Source: Gammaproteobacteria bacterium | GTDB taxonomy: Bacteria > Pseudomonadota > Gammaproteobacteria > Magnimaribacterales > AG-339-G14 | NCBI GenBank assembly: GCA_003331625.1 | Contig: QOPF01000002.1 | Location: 163,190-227,189 of the forward strand | Length of the DNA: 64,000 nucleotides | Direction of reading: 5' to 3' | Shown: positions 26,833 through 35,863 of the stretch, one piece after another | Numbering within the stretch: the stretch's first letter is position 1 | How the letters are laid out: each line of letters starts with the position of its first letter | Position numbers and translations under genes: made by a program | The notes under the pieces: generated by a model | The model's input: only the letters and a program-made list of their open reading frames with translations | Told to the model about the DNA's origin: nothing | Databases searched by the model: none

Positions 26833-29355
26833 TTACGAATCTATTGCTAATGCAAGTCCATTTAAAGCTTCGTCTTCTTTTAATTTAATTACTCTTACTC
26901 CTTGAGTATTCCTCCCAATTAAACTTATTTCTGAAACTTTTGTCCTTACCAACATTCCTTTATTGGTAATAAGTATGACTTCATCGTCTTTCACTACTTC
27001 TTTTGCTGATATTAAACTTCCATTTCTAGAGGTTGTTTGCATTGCAATTACTCCTTTTGCTCCTCTTTTGGTTTTTCTAAAGTCACTTACCTTGGATCTT
27101 TTTCCATATCCTTTTTCTGAAACAGTAAGGATTTCCGATTCAGCAGATGGCTTGAGTAATGAAATAACTTTTTGATCTTTATTGAGAGTAATGCCTTTAA
27201 CGCCTCTTGTATCTCTTCCCATTGACCTGGCATCGGATTCATTAAAAAATACGGCTTTTCCTGCATTTGAAACAACCATTAATTCTGAACTGCCATTAGT
27301 TATTAAAGTGCCAACCAACTCATCGTTCTCGTCTAATTTGATGGCTCTCTTACCGTTTTTTCTAGGTTTTTTAAATTCTGATAAAGGAGTTTTTTTAACT
27401 ATTCCATTTTGAGTAGCCATAAAAACATAAGCTTCTTCTTCAAAAGATTCTACATCTAATAAACTAGTGACTCTTTCGGATTCGTCTAAATCAATTAAAT
27501 TTACTAATGGCCTACCCTTTGCAATTCTTGACGCTTGGGGTATTTGATAAACTTTTAACCAATAAACCTTACCCAAGTTTGAAAAACACAATAAAGTTCT
27601 GTGAGTATTGGCAACAATTAATTGCTCTACAAAATCTTCATCTTTGACAGATGCTGCGGTCTTACCCATACCTCCTCTTCTTTGAGATTGATATACATCA
27701 AGAGGTTGAGTTTTGGCATACCCTAGATTAGAGATTGTCACAACCATATCTTCTGGTTTAATTAAATCTTCTGTTGATAAGTCTAATTTATCTTCTATAG
27801 GTGTTTTCCTTTGATCTCCAAATTCCTCTTTAACAAAAATTAATTCCTCTTCAATGACTTCTTGCAATCTTTCAGGATTCTCAAGAATTTCATTTAAAGC
27901 TGCAATGTCTTGAAGAACTTCTTCGTATTCCTTTATTAAATTGTCTTGTTCCAAACCAGTTAATCTTTGTAGTCTTAAATCTAGAATTGCTTGAGCTTGT
28001 TTTGAAGATAATTTATAGCTGGACCCATTCAAACCAAAATCCTCAAAAATATCTTCTGGTTTAGTATCTATTGATCCGGCTTTTTTTATTAATCCATTAA
28101 TAACTGAGGATTTCCAATTTTTTGAGAGCAGTTTTTTCTTTGCTTCATTTGGATCTTTGGATTTTTTAATTAGATCTATAATTGGGTCTATGTTTGAAAG
28201 AGCAACTGTTAAACCTTCTAAAATATGACCTCTATCTTTGGATTTAGCTAAATCAAAAATTGTCCTTCTAGAAACAACTGATCTTCGATGGCCTAAAAAT
28301 ATTTCCAGAATCTCTTTGAGATTCAAAACTTTAGGCACTCGGTCAACAATAGCAACGTTATTTATTCCATACGAAGTCTGGAGTTGTGACTGAGCATAAA
28401 GATTATTTAGGATTACTTCAGGATTTTGGCCAGTTTTAAGATCAACAACTATCCTTACTCCTTCTCTATCAGATTCGTCTCTAATTTCAGATATACCTTC
28501 TATTTTTTTATCTTTTGAAAGATCTGCTATCTTTTCCACTAAATTTGCCTTGTTGACCTGATAAGGAATTTCAGTAACTACTAACTTACTTCTGTCGTTT
28601 TTATCAGTTTCTATGTCAACTTTTGCTCTGAGAACAATCTTTCCTCTTCCTGTCTTTGCTGCCTCTATGGCTCCTGACTTACCATTTATGATTCCTCCAG
28701 TTGGGAAATCTGGTCCCGGAATTATTTCAATTAACTCATCAAAAGAAATTTCTGGATTTTTTAAAACAGCCAAACAACCATTTATAGTTTCAGTTAAGTT
28801 ATGAGGAAGAATATTTGTTGCTAGGCCAACTGCAATACCTGATGATCCATTTACTAAAAGATTTGGATATGTTGTAGGAAGAACATCTGGAATAAGTTCA
28901 GTTCCATCATAATTCTCTACGTAATCAACTGTCTCTTTATTTATATCGTTAAGTAGAGCATTACTAATTTTTGCCATTCTTGCTTCTGTATATCTCATCG
29001 CTGCAGCTCCGTCTCCATCCATAGAACCGAAGTTCCCTTGGCCATCTACTAATGGATATCGCATACTAAAATCTTGAGCCATTCTGACTACAGTTTGATA
29101 AATAGCAGAATCTCCATGAGGGTGATATTTACCCATTACTTCTCCAACTATTCTCGCTGATTTTAAATGGGGTCTATTCCATTCGTTATTCAACTTGAAC
29201 ATTGCATACAATGTTCTTCGGTGGACTGGTTTTAAGCCGTCTCTGGCGTCGGGAAGAGCTCTGCCAACGATTACGCTCATTGCGTAATCCATATAAGAGC
29301 TCTTTAATTCATCCGTAATATTAACGGGAATTACATCTGAAATAGTATCGTCCAT
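26833..29355 (-). CDS. gyrA: DNA gyrase subunit A
   Basis: An 840-residue type II topoisomerase subunit. The breakage-reunion domain carries the catalytic Tyr in AMRYTEARM near residue 122. The C-terminal beta-pinwheel domain includes the GyrA box QRRGGMGK and later [12 protein letters not shown] repeats. In the quinolone-resistance region, Ser83 is present but position 87 is Gln (GDSAIYQ) where most bacteria have Asp. The protein lacks the long acidic tail of E. coli GyrA, hence the slightly shorter length. Confidence 0.97.
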   Translation of the reverse strand: MDDTISDVIPVNITDELKSSYMDYAMSVIVGRALPDARDGLKPVHRRTLYAMFKLNNEWNRPHLKSARIVGEVMGKYHPHGDSAIYQTVVRMAQDFSMRYPLVDGQGNFGSMDGDGAAAMRYTEARMAKISNALLNDINKETVDYVENYDGTELIPDVLPTTYPNLLVNGSSGIAVGLATNILPHNLTETINGCLAVLKNPEISFDELIEIIPGPDFPTGGIINGKSGAIEAAKTGRGKIVLRAKVDIETDKNDRSKLVVTEIPYQVNKANLVEKIADLSKDKKIEGISEIRDESDREGVRIVVDLKTGQNPEVILNNLYAQSQLQTSYGINNVAIVDRVPKVLNLKEILEIFLGHRRSVVSRRTIFDLAKSKDRGHILEGLTVALSNIDPIIDLIKKSKDPNEAKKKLLSKNWKSSVINGLIKKAGSIDTKPEDIFEDFGLNGSSYKLSSKQAQAILDLRLQRLTGLEQDNLIKEYEEVLQDIAALNEILENPERLQEVIEEELIFVKEEFGDQRKTPIEDKLDLSTEDLIKPEDMVVTISNLGYAKTQPLDVYQSQRRGGMGKTAASVKDEDFVEQLIVANTHRTLLCFSNLGKVYWLKVYQIPQASRIAKGRPLVNLIDLDESERVTSLLDVESFEEEAYVFMATQNGIVKKTPLSEFKKPRKNGKRAIKLDENDELVGTLITNGSSELMVVSNAGKAVFFNESDARSMGRDTRGVKGITLNKDQKVISLLKPSAESEILTVSEKGYGKRSKVSDFRKTKRGAKGVIAMQTTSRNGSLISAKEVVKDDEVILITNKGMLVRTKVSEISLIGRNTQGVRVIKLKEDEALNGLALAIDS

Positions 29356-29462
29356 AAAGAAAAATTAAGAAAATTTATTGAAGTTTTAAGCAAAAATAAA
29401 GACTCATAAACTACATTTATTTTAGCATTTTATGGGTATTTTTACTCTTAAAATTTTAAGAA
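29356..29462. promoter_or_regulatory. 107-bp gap between pntB stop and gyrA start, with a 14-bp perfect palindrome
   Basis: The gap is almost pure A/T. At 29447-29460, just after the pntB stop, lies the perfect palindrome CTTAAAATTTTAAG, too AT-rich to be a convincing terminator. On the minus strand a TGCTAAAAT sequence (extended -10-like) lies near 29420, but I see no good -35. gyrA is likely to have a promoter here; its exact location is unresolved. Confidence 0.35.
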
Positions 29463-30887
29463 TTACGACTTAAATTCTGAAACTAAAGTAGATATAGATT
29501 CTTTAGCATCACCAAACAACATCCTTGTATTTTCTTTTAAAAATAAAGGATTATCTATTCCGGCAAATCCTGCTGCCATACTTCTTTTTAGAACAAAAAC
29601 TGTTTTTGCACGATCTACTTCAATGACTGGCATACCAAAAATTGGGCTACTTTCATTTTCTCTTGCATCTGGATTTACAACATCATTTGCACCAATGACA
29701 ATACAAACATCAGTAGTGTCCATCAAAGGATTGACATCATCAGGTTCTGCTAAAAGATCATATGAAACATTTGCTTCTGCAAGAAGTACGTTCATATGCC
29801 CAGGCATTCTTCCAGCCACAGGATGAATGGCATATTTAACTTCACAGCCATTTTCTTCTAAAAGTTCGCCAAGCTCTCTCACAACATGCTGAGCTTGAGA
29901 TACTGCCATACCATAACCAGGAACTACTAGAACTGAATTAGCGGCCTCTAAAATTAAGTAAGCATCTTCTGCAGAAATAGGTTTAACTTCGCCTTGAATT
30001 TGACCTCCTTTTGAAGAATCCCCAGAAGCCGATCCAAAGCCGCCAAACAAAACATTCGTAAGAGACCTATTCATTGCCTTACACATAATATTAGTAAGAA
30101 TTAGCCCGCTTGCTCCAACTAAGGCACCTGCAACAATCAATACATTATTATTTATTACAAATCCTGCTGAAGAGGCTGCCAAGCCTGAATAGCTGTTTAG
30201 CAAGGCTATTACTACAGGCATATCTGCCCCACCTATGGGAGCAGTAAGAAGGATTCCTAAAATCAAAGTTACTGCTATTAGGATATATAAAACTGTTGGT
30301 CCTGAAAGGTTTAGAAATCCAAATTTTTCAGCATCAGTTACTCCCGTGTTTATAATAAGGTCTAAAGCTAACGAAATTCCAATAATTATAAAAACAGAAA
30401 GAATTATCTTTTGACCATACAAAATTAAAGGCTTGCCAGAAATTATTTCTGAAAGCTTTCCAAAAGCCAAAAGGCTTCCTGAAAATGTTATTCCTCCAAT
30501 CAAAACAGTAAATGAGATAGCAATTAATTGAATTAAATTTACGTTCGATGGATTAATGTATTCAGCAACGCCAACCAATAAGCTTGCCATTCCACCAAAA
30601 CCATTAAATAAAGCCACTAACTCGGGCATTGATGTCATTTTCACAAAAGAAGAGGCCATGATTCCGACAGCAATTCCTAAAACCAAGGCAATTAAAAGAT
30701 ATTCATATGAAATGATATTTTTTTGAGTAAGAGTAACCAGAATTGCGAGAAGCATACCCAGAGCGGAAATAATATTACCTCGTTGAGCAGTTTCCGGAGA
30801 GCTCAGCATTTTTAAACCAAAGATAAATAGTATTGATGCAAATATGTAAGAAAGATTTATAAAGATTGGAGACTGAAAAAATAACAT
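29463..30887 (-). CDS. pntB: Proton-translocating NAD(P) transhydrogenase subunit beta
   Basis: A 474-residue subunit with about nine hydrophobic segments in the first 270 residues. The C-terminal NADP-binding domain III has the VPGYGMAVSQAQ motif, RMPGHMNVLLAEA, and the GANDVVNPDA block. With PntAA and PntAB it couples proton entry to NADPH formation at the inner membrane. Its start overlaps pntAB by 1 nt (TAATG). Confidence 0.96.
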   Translation of the reverse strand: MLFFQSPIFINLSYIFASILFIFGLKMLSSPETAQRGNIISALGMLLAILVTLTQKNIISYEYLLIALVLGIAVGIMASSFVKMTSMPELVALFNGFGGMASLLVGVAEYINPSNVNLIQLIAISFTVLIGGITFSGSLLAFGKLSEIISGKPLILYGQKIILSVFIIIGISLALDLIINTGVTDAEKFGFLNLSGPTVLYILIAVTLILGILLTAPIGGADMPVVIALLNSYSGLAASSAGFVINNNVLIVAGALVGASGLILTNIMCKAMNRSLTNVLFGGFGSASGDSSKGGQIQGEVKPISAEDAYLILEAANSVLVVPGYGMAVSQAQHVVRELGELLEENGCEVKYAIHPVAGRMPGHMNVLLAEANVSYDLLAEPDDVNPLMDTTDVCIVIGANDVVNPDARENESSPIFGMPVIEVDRAKTVFVLKRSMAAGFAGIDNPLFLKENTRMLFGDAKESISTLVSEFKS

Positions 30888-31174
30888 TACTTCTTCTTAA
30901 ACATTTTTAACATTCGGTTAGTTACAAGATATCCGCCAACAACATTTATAGAAGCGAAGAAGACCGCAAAAGTTCCAACTATTATTGAAGAAAAAGTACC
31001 ATCGCCTCCTGAAGCAAGTAAAGCCCCAACAATGGTGATTCCGGAGATAGCGTTTGCTCCCGACATCAAAGGAGTATGTAAGGTAGAGGGAACTTTGTTA
31101 ATTAATTCAAAGCCTAGAAATACTGATAGTATCAAGACAAAAAGGAGAAGGACAAGTAAAGTTTGAGATTCCAT
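30887..31174 (-). CDS. pntAB: Transhydrogenase subunit alpha part 2 (membrane segment)
   Basis: A 95-residue protein with three membrane helices and the GANAISGITIVGAL segment of transhydrogenase domain II. In E. coli this part is fused to the NAD-binding alpha subunit; here it is separate, as in Rhodospirillum and many marine bacteria. The neighbours on both sides confirm the call. Confidence 0.95.
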   Translation of the reverse strand: MESQTLLVLLLFVLILSVFLGFELINKVPSTLHTPLMSGANAISGITIVGALLASGGDGTFSSIIVGTFAVFFASINVVGGYLVTNRMLKMFKKK

Positions 31175-32302
31175 TTATTGCATTATCTCTTTAATAGTAG
31201 GGTTAATATATTCTTTTTTGTGCGAAATAAGACAAATGGAAAGAATTTCATCTTTTTCGTCTAGAGTTAATTCCTTAGTTTCTTCATCCCAAAATTCTTC
31301 TATTAAATTATAAATATTTGAAGCATATACTTGACTAGAATGAACTGGAAGTTCGCCAGGTAAGTTAGTATTACCAATTATTTTTACTCCATCTACTTCT
31401 GTTATTTGATCTGGAATAGAACCTTCTACATTTCCTCCTGTACCAACAGCCATATCTACAATGACCGAGCCAGGAGACATTGCGGAGACCATTTCCTTGG
31501 TTACTAGAGTTGGAGCTGGTCTTCCAAAAACCTGAGCGGTAGTAATGACAACATCTGATGAAGCACAGGCTTTTTTCATTCCTTCTTGTTGTTTATTAAT
31601 TTGATCTTTTGTAAGTTCTTTGGCATAACCCTGCTCTGTTTCTCCTGTTTCACCAATGTCAATTTTTAAAAATCTAGCACCTAAGGATTTTACTTGTTCT
31701 GCAACAACTGGTCTTGTATCGAAGGCTTCAACTTTTGCACCCAATCTTTTTGCTGTTGCAATTGCTTGCAAACCTGCAACACCAACACCTATAACAAATA
31801 CTTTTGAGGGCGAAATTGTACCAGCGGCAGTCATCATCATCGGCAAAGCTTTTTCAAGTTCGTTAGATGCGAGTATCACCGCAGAATAACCTGCTAAATT
31901 TGCTTGAGAACTTAAGGCATCCATTTTTTGAGCTCTTGTTATTCGAGGAATAAGCTCCATACTGATTGCCGATATTTCTTTATCATTTATTTTCTTCACT
32001 AAAGATTTTTCGTTAAATGGATCTAAAAAACTGACTACCAAAGTGCTTGGCTTGACTAGGTCAAGCTCTTCTTCTGAAAGATTTCTGACGTTACAAATTA
32101 TATCGGCATCTGAAAAACCATCTTGTCTAGATACAGATTTCACTCCATGCTCTTCAAATTTTTTATCCGTAATCCCCAGGTGATTTGAAAGATTTTTTTC
32201 AATAAGAATTTTAATTCCTTTTTTTTGAAATTTTATCGCTGTCTCGATTGTTAGGGCAACTCTTGGCTCATTATCAGGTTCTTTAGGGAAAAAAATATTC
32301 AT
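31175..32302 (-). CDS. pntAA: Transhydrogenase subunit alpha part 1 (NAD-binding)
   Basis: A 375-residue soluble subunit related to alanine dehydrogenase. The NAD-binding motif VIGVGVAGLQAIATAKRLGA is near residue 168, and VEAFDTRPVVAEQ and SPGSVIVDMAVGTGGNVEGS follow. It lacks the fused membrane part of E. coli PntA. It is the first gene of pntAA-pntAB-pntB and is divergent from ubiG across 57 bp. Confidence 0.96.
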   Translation of the reverse strand: MNIFFPKEPDNEPRVALTIETAIKFQKKGIKILIEKNLSNHLGITDKKFEEHGVKSVSRQDGFSDADIICNVRNLSEEELDLVKPSTLVVSFLDPFNEKSLVKKINDKEISAISMELIPRITRAQKMDALSSQANLAGYSAVILASNELEKALPMMMTAAGTISPSKVFVIGVGVAGLQAIATAKRLGAKVEAFDTRPVVAEQVKSLGARFLKIDIGETGETEQGYAKELTKDQINKQQEGMKKACASSDVVITTAQVFGRPAPTLVTKEMVSAMSPGSVIVDMAVGTGGNVEGSIPDQITEVDGVKIIGNTNLPGELPVHSSQVYASNIYNLIEEFWDEETKELTLDEKDEILSICLISHKKEYINPTIKEIMQ

Positions 32303-32322
32303 ATAAGATTATCGCTCTACAT

Positions 32323-32350
32323 TTGCAAAGAAGTGTAAATCTAACATAAT
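32323..32350 (+). promoter_or_regulatory. Candidate sigma70 promoter for ubiG
   Basis: TTGCAA at 32323-32328 and CATAAT at 32345-32350 are separated by 16 bp in the 57-bp divergent gap. A start about 7 nt after the -10 would fall near 32357, only about 3 nt before the ubiG ATG at 32360, so the mRNA would be almost leaderless. No Shine-Dalgarno is visible. Confidence 0.35.
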
Positions 32351-32359
32351 GATACGCAA

Positions 32360-33052
32360 ATGAATATCGATCCTAACGAAAAAGAAAAGTTTAATAAAAT
32401 TGCTGAAGAATGGTGGGATCCCTCAGGTAAATTTGCTCCCTTACATAAAATTAATCCTTTAAGAGCCAATTATGTTTCAGAAAAAATAGATTTAAAAAAT
32501 AAAAAAATTATTGACGTGGCTTGTGGCGGTGGTTTGCTTGCCGAAGCACTGTTTAAACAAGGTGGTAAAGTAACTGGTGTGGATATTTCAGATGTAGCAA
32601 TCCACACAGCAATAAATCATGCAAAAAAGAACAATATAGAAATAGATTATAAATTATGTGAGGCTGAAGATTTGCTTCCAGATTCTATAGGTGCTTTTGA
32701 TGTAGTCACTTGTCTAGAAGCTATTGAACACGTTCCTGATCCAAATCAATTAGTAAAAACTTGCTCTGAGCTTTGCAAAAGCGAAGGAGATATTATCTTT
32801 TCAACTATCAACAGAAATCCTAAATCTTTTTTATTTGCTATTGTTGGAGCTGAATATATCTTAAATCTTTTACCCAAAGGAACTCACGAATACGATAAAT
32901 TTATCAAACCATCTGAGTTGATTAATATGATGGAAGCCAATGGTCTCGAAGTTAAAGAACTTATGGGGATGAGTTACAACCCAATTACTAAAAATTATTG
33001 GTTGGGGAAAAACGTGGATGTAAATTATTTAATTCATGCGAAAAAAATATAA
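32360..33052 (+). CDS. ubiG: Ubiquinone biosynthesis O-methyltransferase
   Basis: A 230-residue SAM-dependent methyltransferase. It begins with the UbiG-type FNKIAEEWWDPSGKFAPLHKINPLR, has the SAM-binding VACGGGLLAEAL near residue 50, then CLEAIEHVPDP and FSTINRNPKS. It catalyses both O-methylations in ubiquinone synthesis. The gph gene overlaps its end by 17 nt, the common ubiG-gph pairing. Confidence 0.95.
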   Translation: MNIDPNEKEKFNKIAEEWWDPSGKFAPLHKINPLRANYVSEKIDLKNKKIIDVACGGGLLAEALFKQGGKVTGVDISDVAIHTAINHAKKNNIEIDYKLCEAEDLLPDSIGAFDVVTCLEAIEHVPDPNQLVKTCSELCKSEGDIIFSTINRNPKSFLFAIVGAEYILNLLPKGTHEYDKFIKPSELINMMEANGLEVKELMGMSYNPITKNYWLGKNVDVNYLIHAKKI

Positions 33053-33689
33053 ATGTTTTCTATTTGACCTTGATGGTACTTTGTTAGATACAGCTCCAGA
33101 ATTTTTATACTGTTTAAATTCATTATTAAAAAAACATAACTTAAATGAAGTTAATGATAAATTTATTAGAGAAAGAGTATCAGATGGTGTGAGCAGACTA
33201 ATTGAAGATGGATTTAAAATTAGTTCACAAAACGCAAAATTTGAAACTTTGCGACGTCAGTTGTTAGAGGAATACCAAAGGAATTTTTTACTATCTAAGC
33301 TTTTTCCGGGCGTTAAAACTGTTTTAAAGAAATTATCTGAAATGGAAATTGATTGGATGGTTGTTACAAATAAGCCAAAAAAGTTTGCAGAAAAAATATT
33401 TGAAAGATTCAAATGGCATGAATCAGCCTCGGGTTTACTTACGCCCGATGATGCGAAAGGAAAAAGGAAGCCTAATCCTGCAATTTTAAATATGGCCTTG
33501 AAAAATACAGAATTTGACAAAAATTCATGTGTTTATGTCGGTGATAATTGGCGAGATATTGAAGGTGCAAAAAATTGTGGGATTGACTCTATTTTAGCTA
33601 CGTATGGCTATTTGAATAAAAAAGATGCTTTAGGTCTCTCTCCGACAAATAGAATTTTAAAAATCTCAGAACTAACGTCTTTCTTTTAA
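33036..33689 (+). CDS. gph: HAD-family phosphoglycolate phosphatase
   Basis: A 217-residue HAD hydrolase. Motif I is FDLDGTLLDT (nucleophile and acid Asp), motif II VVTNKP, motif III the lysine in KRKPNP, and motif IV VGDNWRDIEGAKN. Linked to ubiG it is often annotated Gph or as an N-acetylmuramate phosphate phosphatase (MupP-like); phosphoglycolate is the likeliest substrate but is not certain. Its 3' end overlaps rluB tail-to-tail by 18 nt. Confidence 0.88.
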   Translation: MRKKYKCFLFDLDGTLLDTAPEFLYCLNSLLKKHNLNEVNDKFIRERVSDGVSRLIEDGFKISSQNAKFETLRRQLLEEYQRNFLLSKLFPGVKTVLKKLSEMEIDWMVVTNKPKKFAEKIFERFKWHESASGLLTPDDAKGKRKPNPAILNMALKNTEFDKNSCVYVGDNWRDIEGAKNCGIDSILATYGYLNKKDALGLSPTNRILKISELTSFF

Positions 33690-34391
33690 ATCAATAACCT
33701 CTTCAGGATTAATTCTTTTAAAACCTCCTTCCTTCAGATCTTTTGGAAGAAATAATTTTCCAAGTCTAACTCTTTTTAATCTTGAAACCTGATGATCTAT
33801 TGATTCCCAAAGCTTTCTTACAGATCTGTTTTTGCCGGACATTATGACCAATGCAAACCAAGCATGTGAGGAAGTCTGCTTTCCTTTAACAAGATCAGAA
33901 AATTTTATTGTCTCCCCTTCTATTTTCACTCCAGAAATAAGTTTTTTTAAATCTTCGTCCCTTGGAATACCTCTTATCCTTGCTACATACTCTCTTTCTA
34001 TGTTTTGAGAAGGATGAATTATGTTATTTGCTAGATCTCCATCATTAGTGATAAGAATAATTCCACTAGTGTTGATATCTAATCTTCCTATTGATATCCA
34101 TTTACCTGACTTAGGTTTAGGTAATCTTTCAAAAATATTTTTTTTTAATGAATTATGGGAACATTCTTCTCCAACCGGTTTGTTGTACATTAATAATTCT
34201 GAAACGAACTGTTTTGCAAAAGCTATTTGCTTTCCATCAATAAATATTTTGTCATCTTCAGAGATTTTATCGCCCAATTGGGCTAAGTTATCATTGATAT
34301 AAATTCTTCCTTCTTTGATTAAAGATTCAACTTTTCTTCTTGATGAATAGCCATTTTGAGCTAAAAATTTTTGAATCCTTTCTTTAGACAA
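33672..34391 (-). CDS. rluB: 23S rRNA pseudouridine synthase (RluB/RsuA family)
   Basis: A 239-residue enzyme. The N-terminal S4 RNA-binding domain (RIQKFLAQNGYSSRRKVESLI) is followed by the catalytic GRLDINTSGI block near 113-122, whose Asp attacks the uridine. RluB is preferred over RluE/F or RsuA because scpB and scpA lie just upstream, the usual scpA-scpB-rluB order. Confidence 0.9.
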   Translation of the reverse strand: MSKERIQKFLAQNGYSSRRKVESLIKEGRIYINDNLAQLGDKISEDDKIFIDGKQIAFAKQFVSELLMYNKPVGEECSHNSLKKNIFERLPKPKSGKWISIGRLDINTSGIILITNDGDLANNIIHPSQNIEREYVARIRGIPRDEDLKKLISGVKIEGETIKFSDLVKGKQTSSHAWFALVIMSGKNRSVRKLWESIDHQVSRLKRVRLGKLFLPKDLKEGGFKRINPEEVIDLKERR

Positions 34392-34394
34392 TTT

Positions 34395-34973
34395 TTATTT
34401 ATTGGGAATACTTGGAGGTGCTTCATCCAAAAGAGAAATTTGTGCTTCTTCTGGAATATTTTGAATTTCAGGTAATTCCGGCAAGTCAGATAATTTAGAT
34501 AAATTTAAATCATCTAAAAAGTCTTTAGTTGTAGAAAATAAGGCAGGCTTGCCAGGGACATCCCTATGACCAACTACTTTTATCCAAGATCTGTCGAGAA
34601 GAGTTCTTATTATTTGACTACTTACAGAAACTCCTCTGACATCTTCTATTTCTCCACGTGTAATTGGTTGTTTGTATGCAATCAAGGCAAGTGTTTCCAA
34701 TAATGCACGAGAATATTTTTGTGGCTTAGCTTCCCATAATTTTGAAACCCAAGATGAATATTCTTGTTTAATCCTCAGACGATACCCGCTTGCTACCTTG
34801 ACTAATTCAATCGAATTTTCTAAATATTTAGATTCTATATTTTTTAAAGCATCTCTTACTTCGTTTAGTTTAGGAGGATTGGAACCCTCAAAAGCTGAAA
34901 TTATTTCTTTTTCGCTTAAAGGTCTTGATGACGAAAAAAGTAATGCTTCAATTATCAAGGAAAGTTTATTCAT
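34395..34973 (-). CDS. scpB: Chromosome segregation/condensation protein ScpB
   Basis: A winged-helix kleisin partner of about 192 residues. The hallmark ALIAYKQPITRGEIEDVRGVSV lies mid-protein, and LEALLFSSSRPLS-type sequence opens the domain. The ATG at 34973 is preferred to a TTG at 34997; it follows the scpA stop by 4 nt. With ScpA and SMC it forms the condensin complex; smc is not in the window. Confidence 0.93.
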   Translation of the reverse strand: MNKLSLIIEALLFSSSRPLSEKEIISAFEGSNPPKLNEVRDALKNIESKYLENSIELVKVASGYRLRIKQEYSSWVSKLWEAKPQKYSRALLETLALIAYKQPITRGEIEDVRGVSVSSQIIRTLLDRSWIKVVGHRDVPGKPALFSTTKDFLDDLNLSKLSDLPELPEIQNIPEEAQISLLDEAPPSIPNK

Positions 34974-34977
34974 GATC

Positions 34978-35793
34978 TCAATGCACCTTTTCTTCAACTT
35001 TCACGTGAATAGGACCAAATGAATCAGACTGAACTAACTTAATCATAGAATCTTTTACCAATTCTAAAACTGCTAGAAATGTAACTATTAAGCCAAGTCT
35101 CCCATCAGCTTTTTTATATAAATCATAAAACTCAAGAAAATTTTCGGCTACTAATAGCTCTAAAACTTTTGACATTTTCTCTCTAGTAGAAAGCTTTTCG
35201 AATTCTATGATGTGACTGCCACGGAGTTTTTGTTTTTCTAATAGTTCATAAAAAATGTTTGACAACTTATCAAGTTCTAAAGAAGGAAGTCCTTCTTTGG
35301 ATTCAAACTCAGGAAGAGCTGTGGTTGCAGGATAAAAATCTCTGTTTATCCTAGGAATAGATTCAATTTTGATTGATGCCGTTTTATAGCGTTCATACTC
35401 CTGTAATCTTTTGATTAATTCTGCTCTAGGATCATCTTCTGCCTCCTCTTCCTCTATCTCTGGAGGCAACATCATTCTGGACTTAATTTCAGTTAGATAA
35501 GCTGCCATTAGAAGATACTCTCCAGCAAGATCAAATTGCAGCTTCTCCATCAATTCAATGTATTGCACGTATTGAGAGGTTATTTCAGCAACATTTATAT
35601 CTAAAATATTCAGGTTTTGTTTTCTTATAAAGTATAGAAGTAAATCAAGAGGTCCTTCAAAAGATTCTAAAAAAATCTTTAGTGCATTTGGGGGTATGTA
35701 AAGGTCATCATGAGGCAGAAATACCTGCTCTCCATTTAAAGTTGCAAGGCTAAACTCTGACTGTCTAGGATCTTGTTCCTGCTGTTTTTTCAT
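34978..35793 (-). CDS. scpA: Chromosome segregation/condensation protein ScpA
   Basis: A kleisin of about 271 residues. The N-terminal SMC-binding part has FEGPLDLLLYFIRKQNLNILDI and EYLLMAAYLTEIKSRMLLP-like sequence, with a winged helix at the C-terminus. An in-frame GTG at 35853 would add 20 residues with no similarity to ScpA, and a TATAAT lies inside that extension, so the ATG at 35793 is preferred. Confidence 0.93.
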   Translation of the reverse strand: MKKQQEQDPRQSEFSLATLNGEQVFLPHDDLYIPPNALKIFLESFEGPLDLLLYFIRKQNLNILDINVAEITSQYVQYIELMEKLQFDLAGEYLLMAAYLTEIKSRMMLPPEIEEEEAEDDPRAELIKRLQEYERYKTASIKIESIPRINRDFYPATTALPEFESKEGLPSLELDKLSNIFYELLEKQKLRGSHIIEFEKLSTREKMSKVLELLVAENFLEFYDLYKKADGRLGLIVTFLAVLELVKDSMIKLVQSDSFGPIHVKVEEKVH

Positions 35794-35805
35794 TAGATGA
35801 TGCCA

Positions 35806-35835
35806 ATTATAGTTTAAATAGCCAAAATTACACAA
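35806..35835 (-). promoter_or_regulatory. Candidate promoter just upstream of the scpA ATG
   Basis: On the minus strand a perfect TATAAT (35811-35806) lies 18 bp after TTGTGT (35835-35830). Transcription would start near 35799, leaving about five nucleotides before the ATG at 35793. It would make scpA transcription independent of nadE. No Shine-Dalgarno is seen. Confidence 0.35.
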
Positions 35836-35863
35836 AATATTGTGTTTTAACACTCAAAAATGT

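Noticed and set aside
29447..29460. CTTAAAATTTTAAG palindrome as a terminator of pntB
   Set aside because: The stem has only two G-C pairs and no following T-run in the minus-strand direction, so it is too weak to call.
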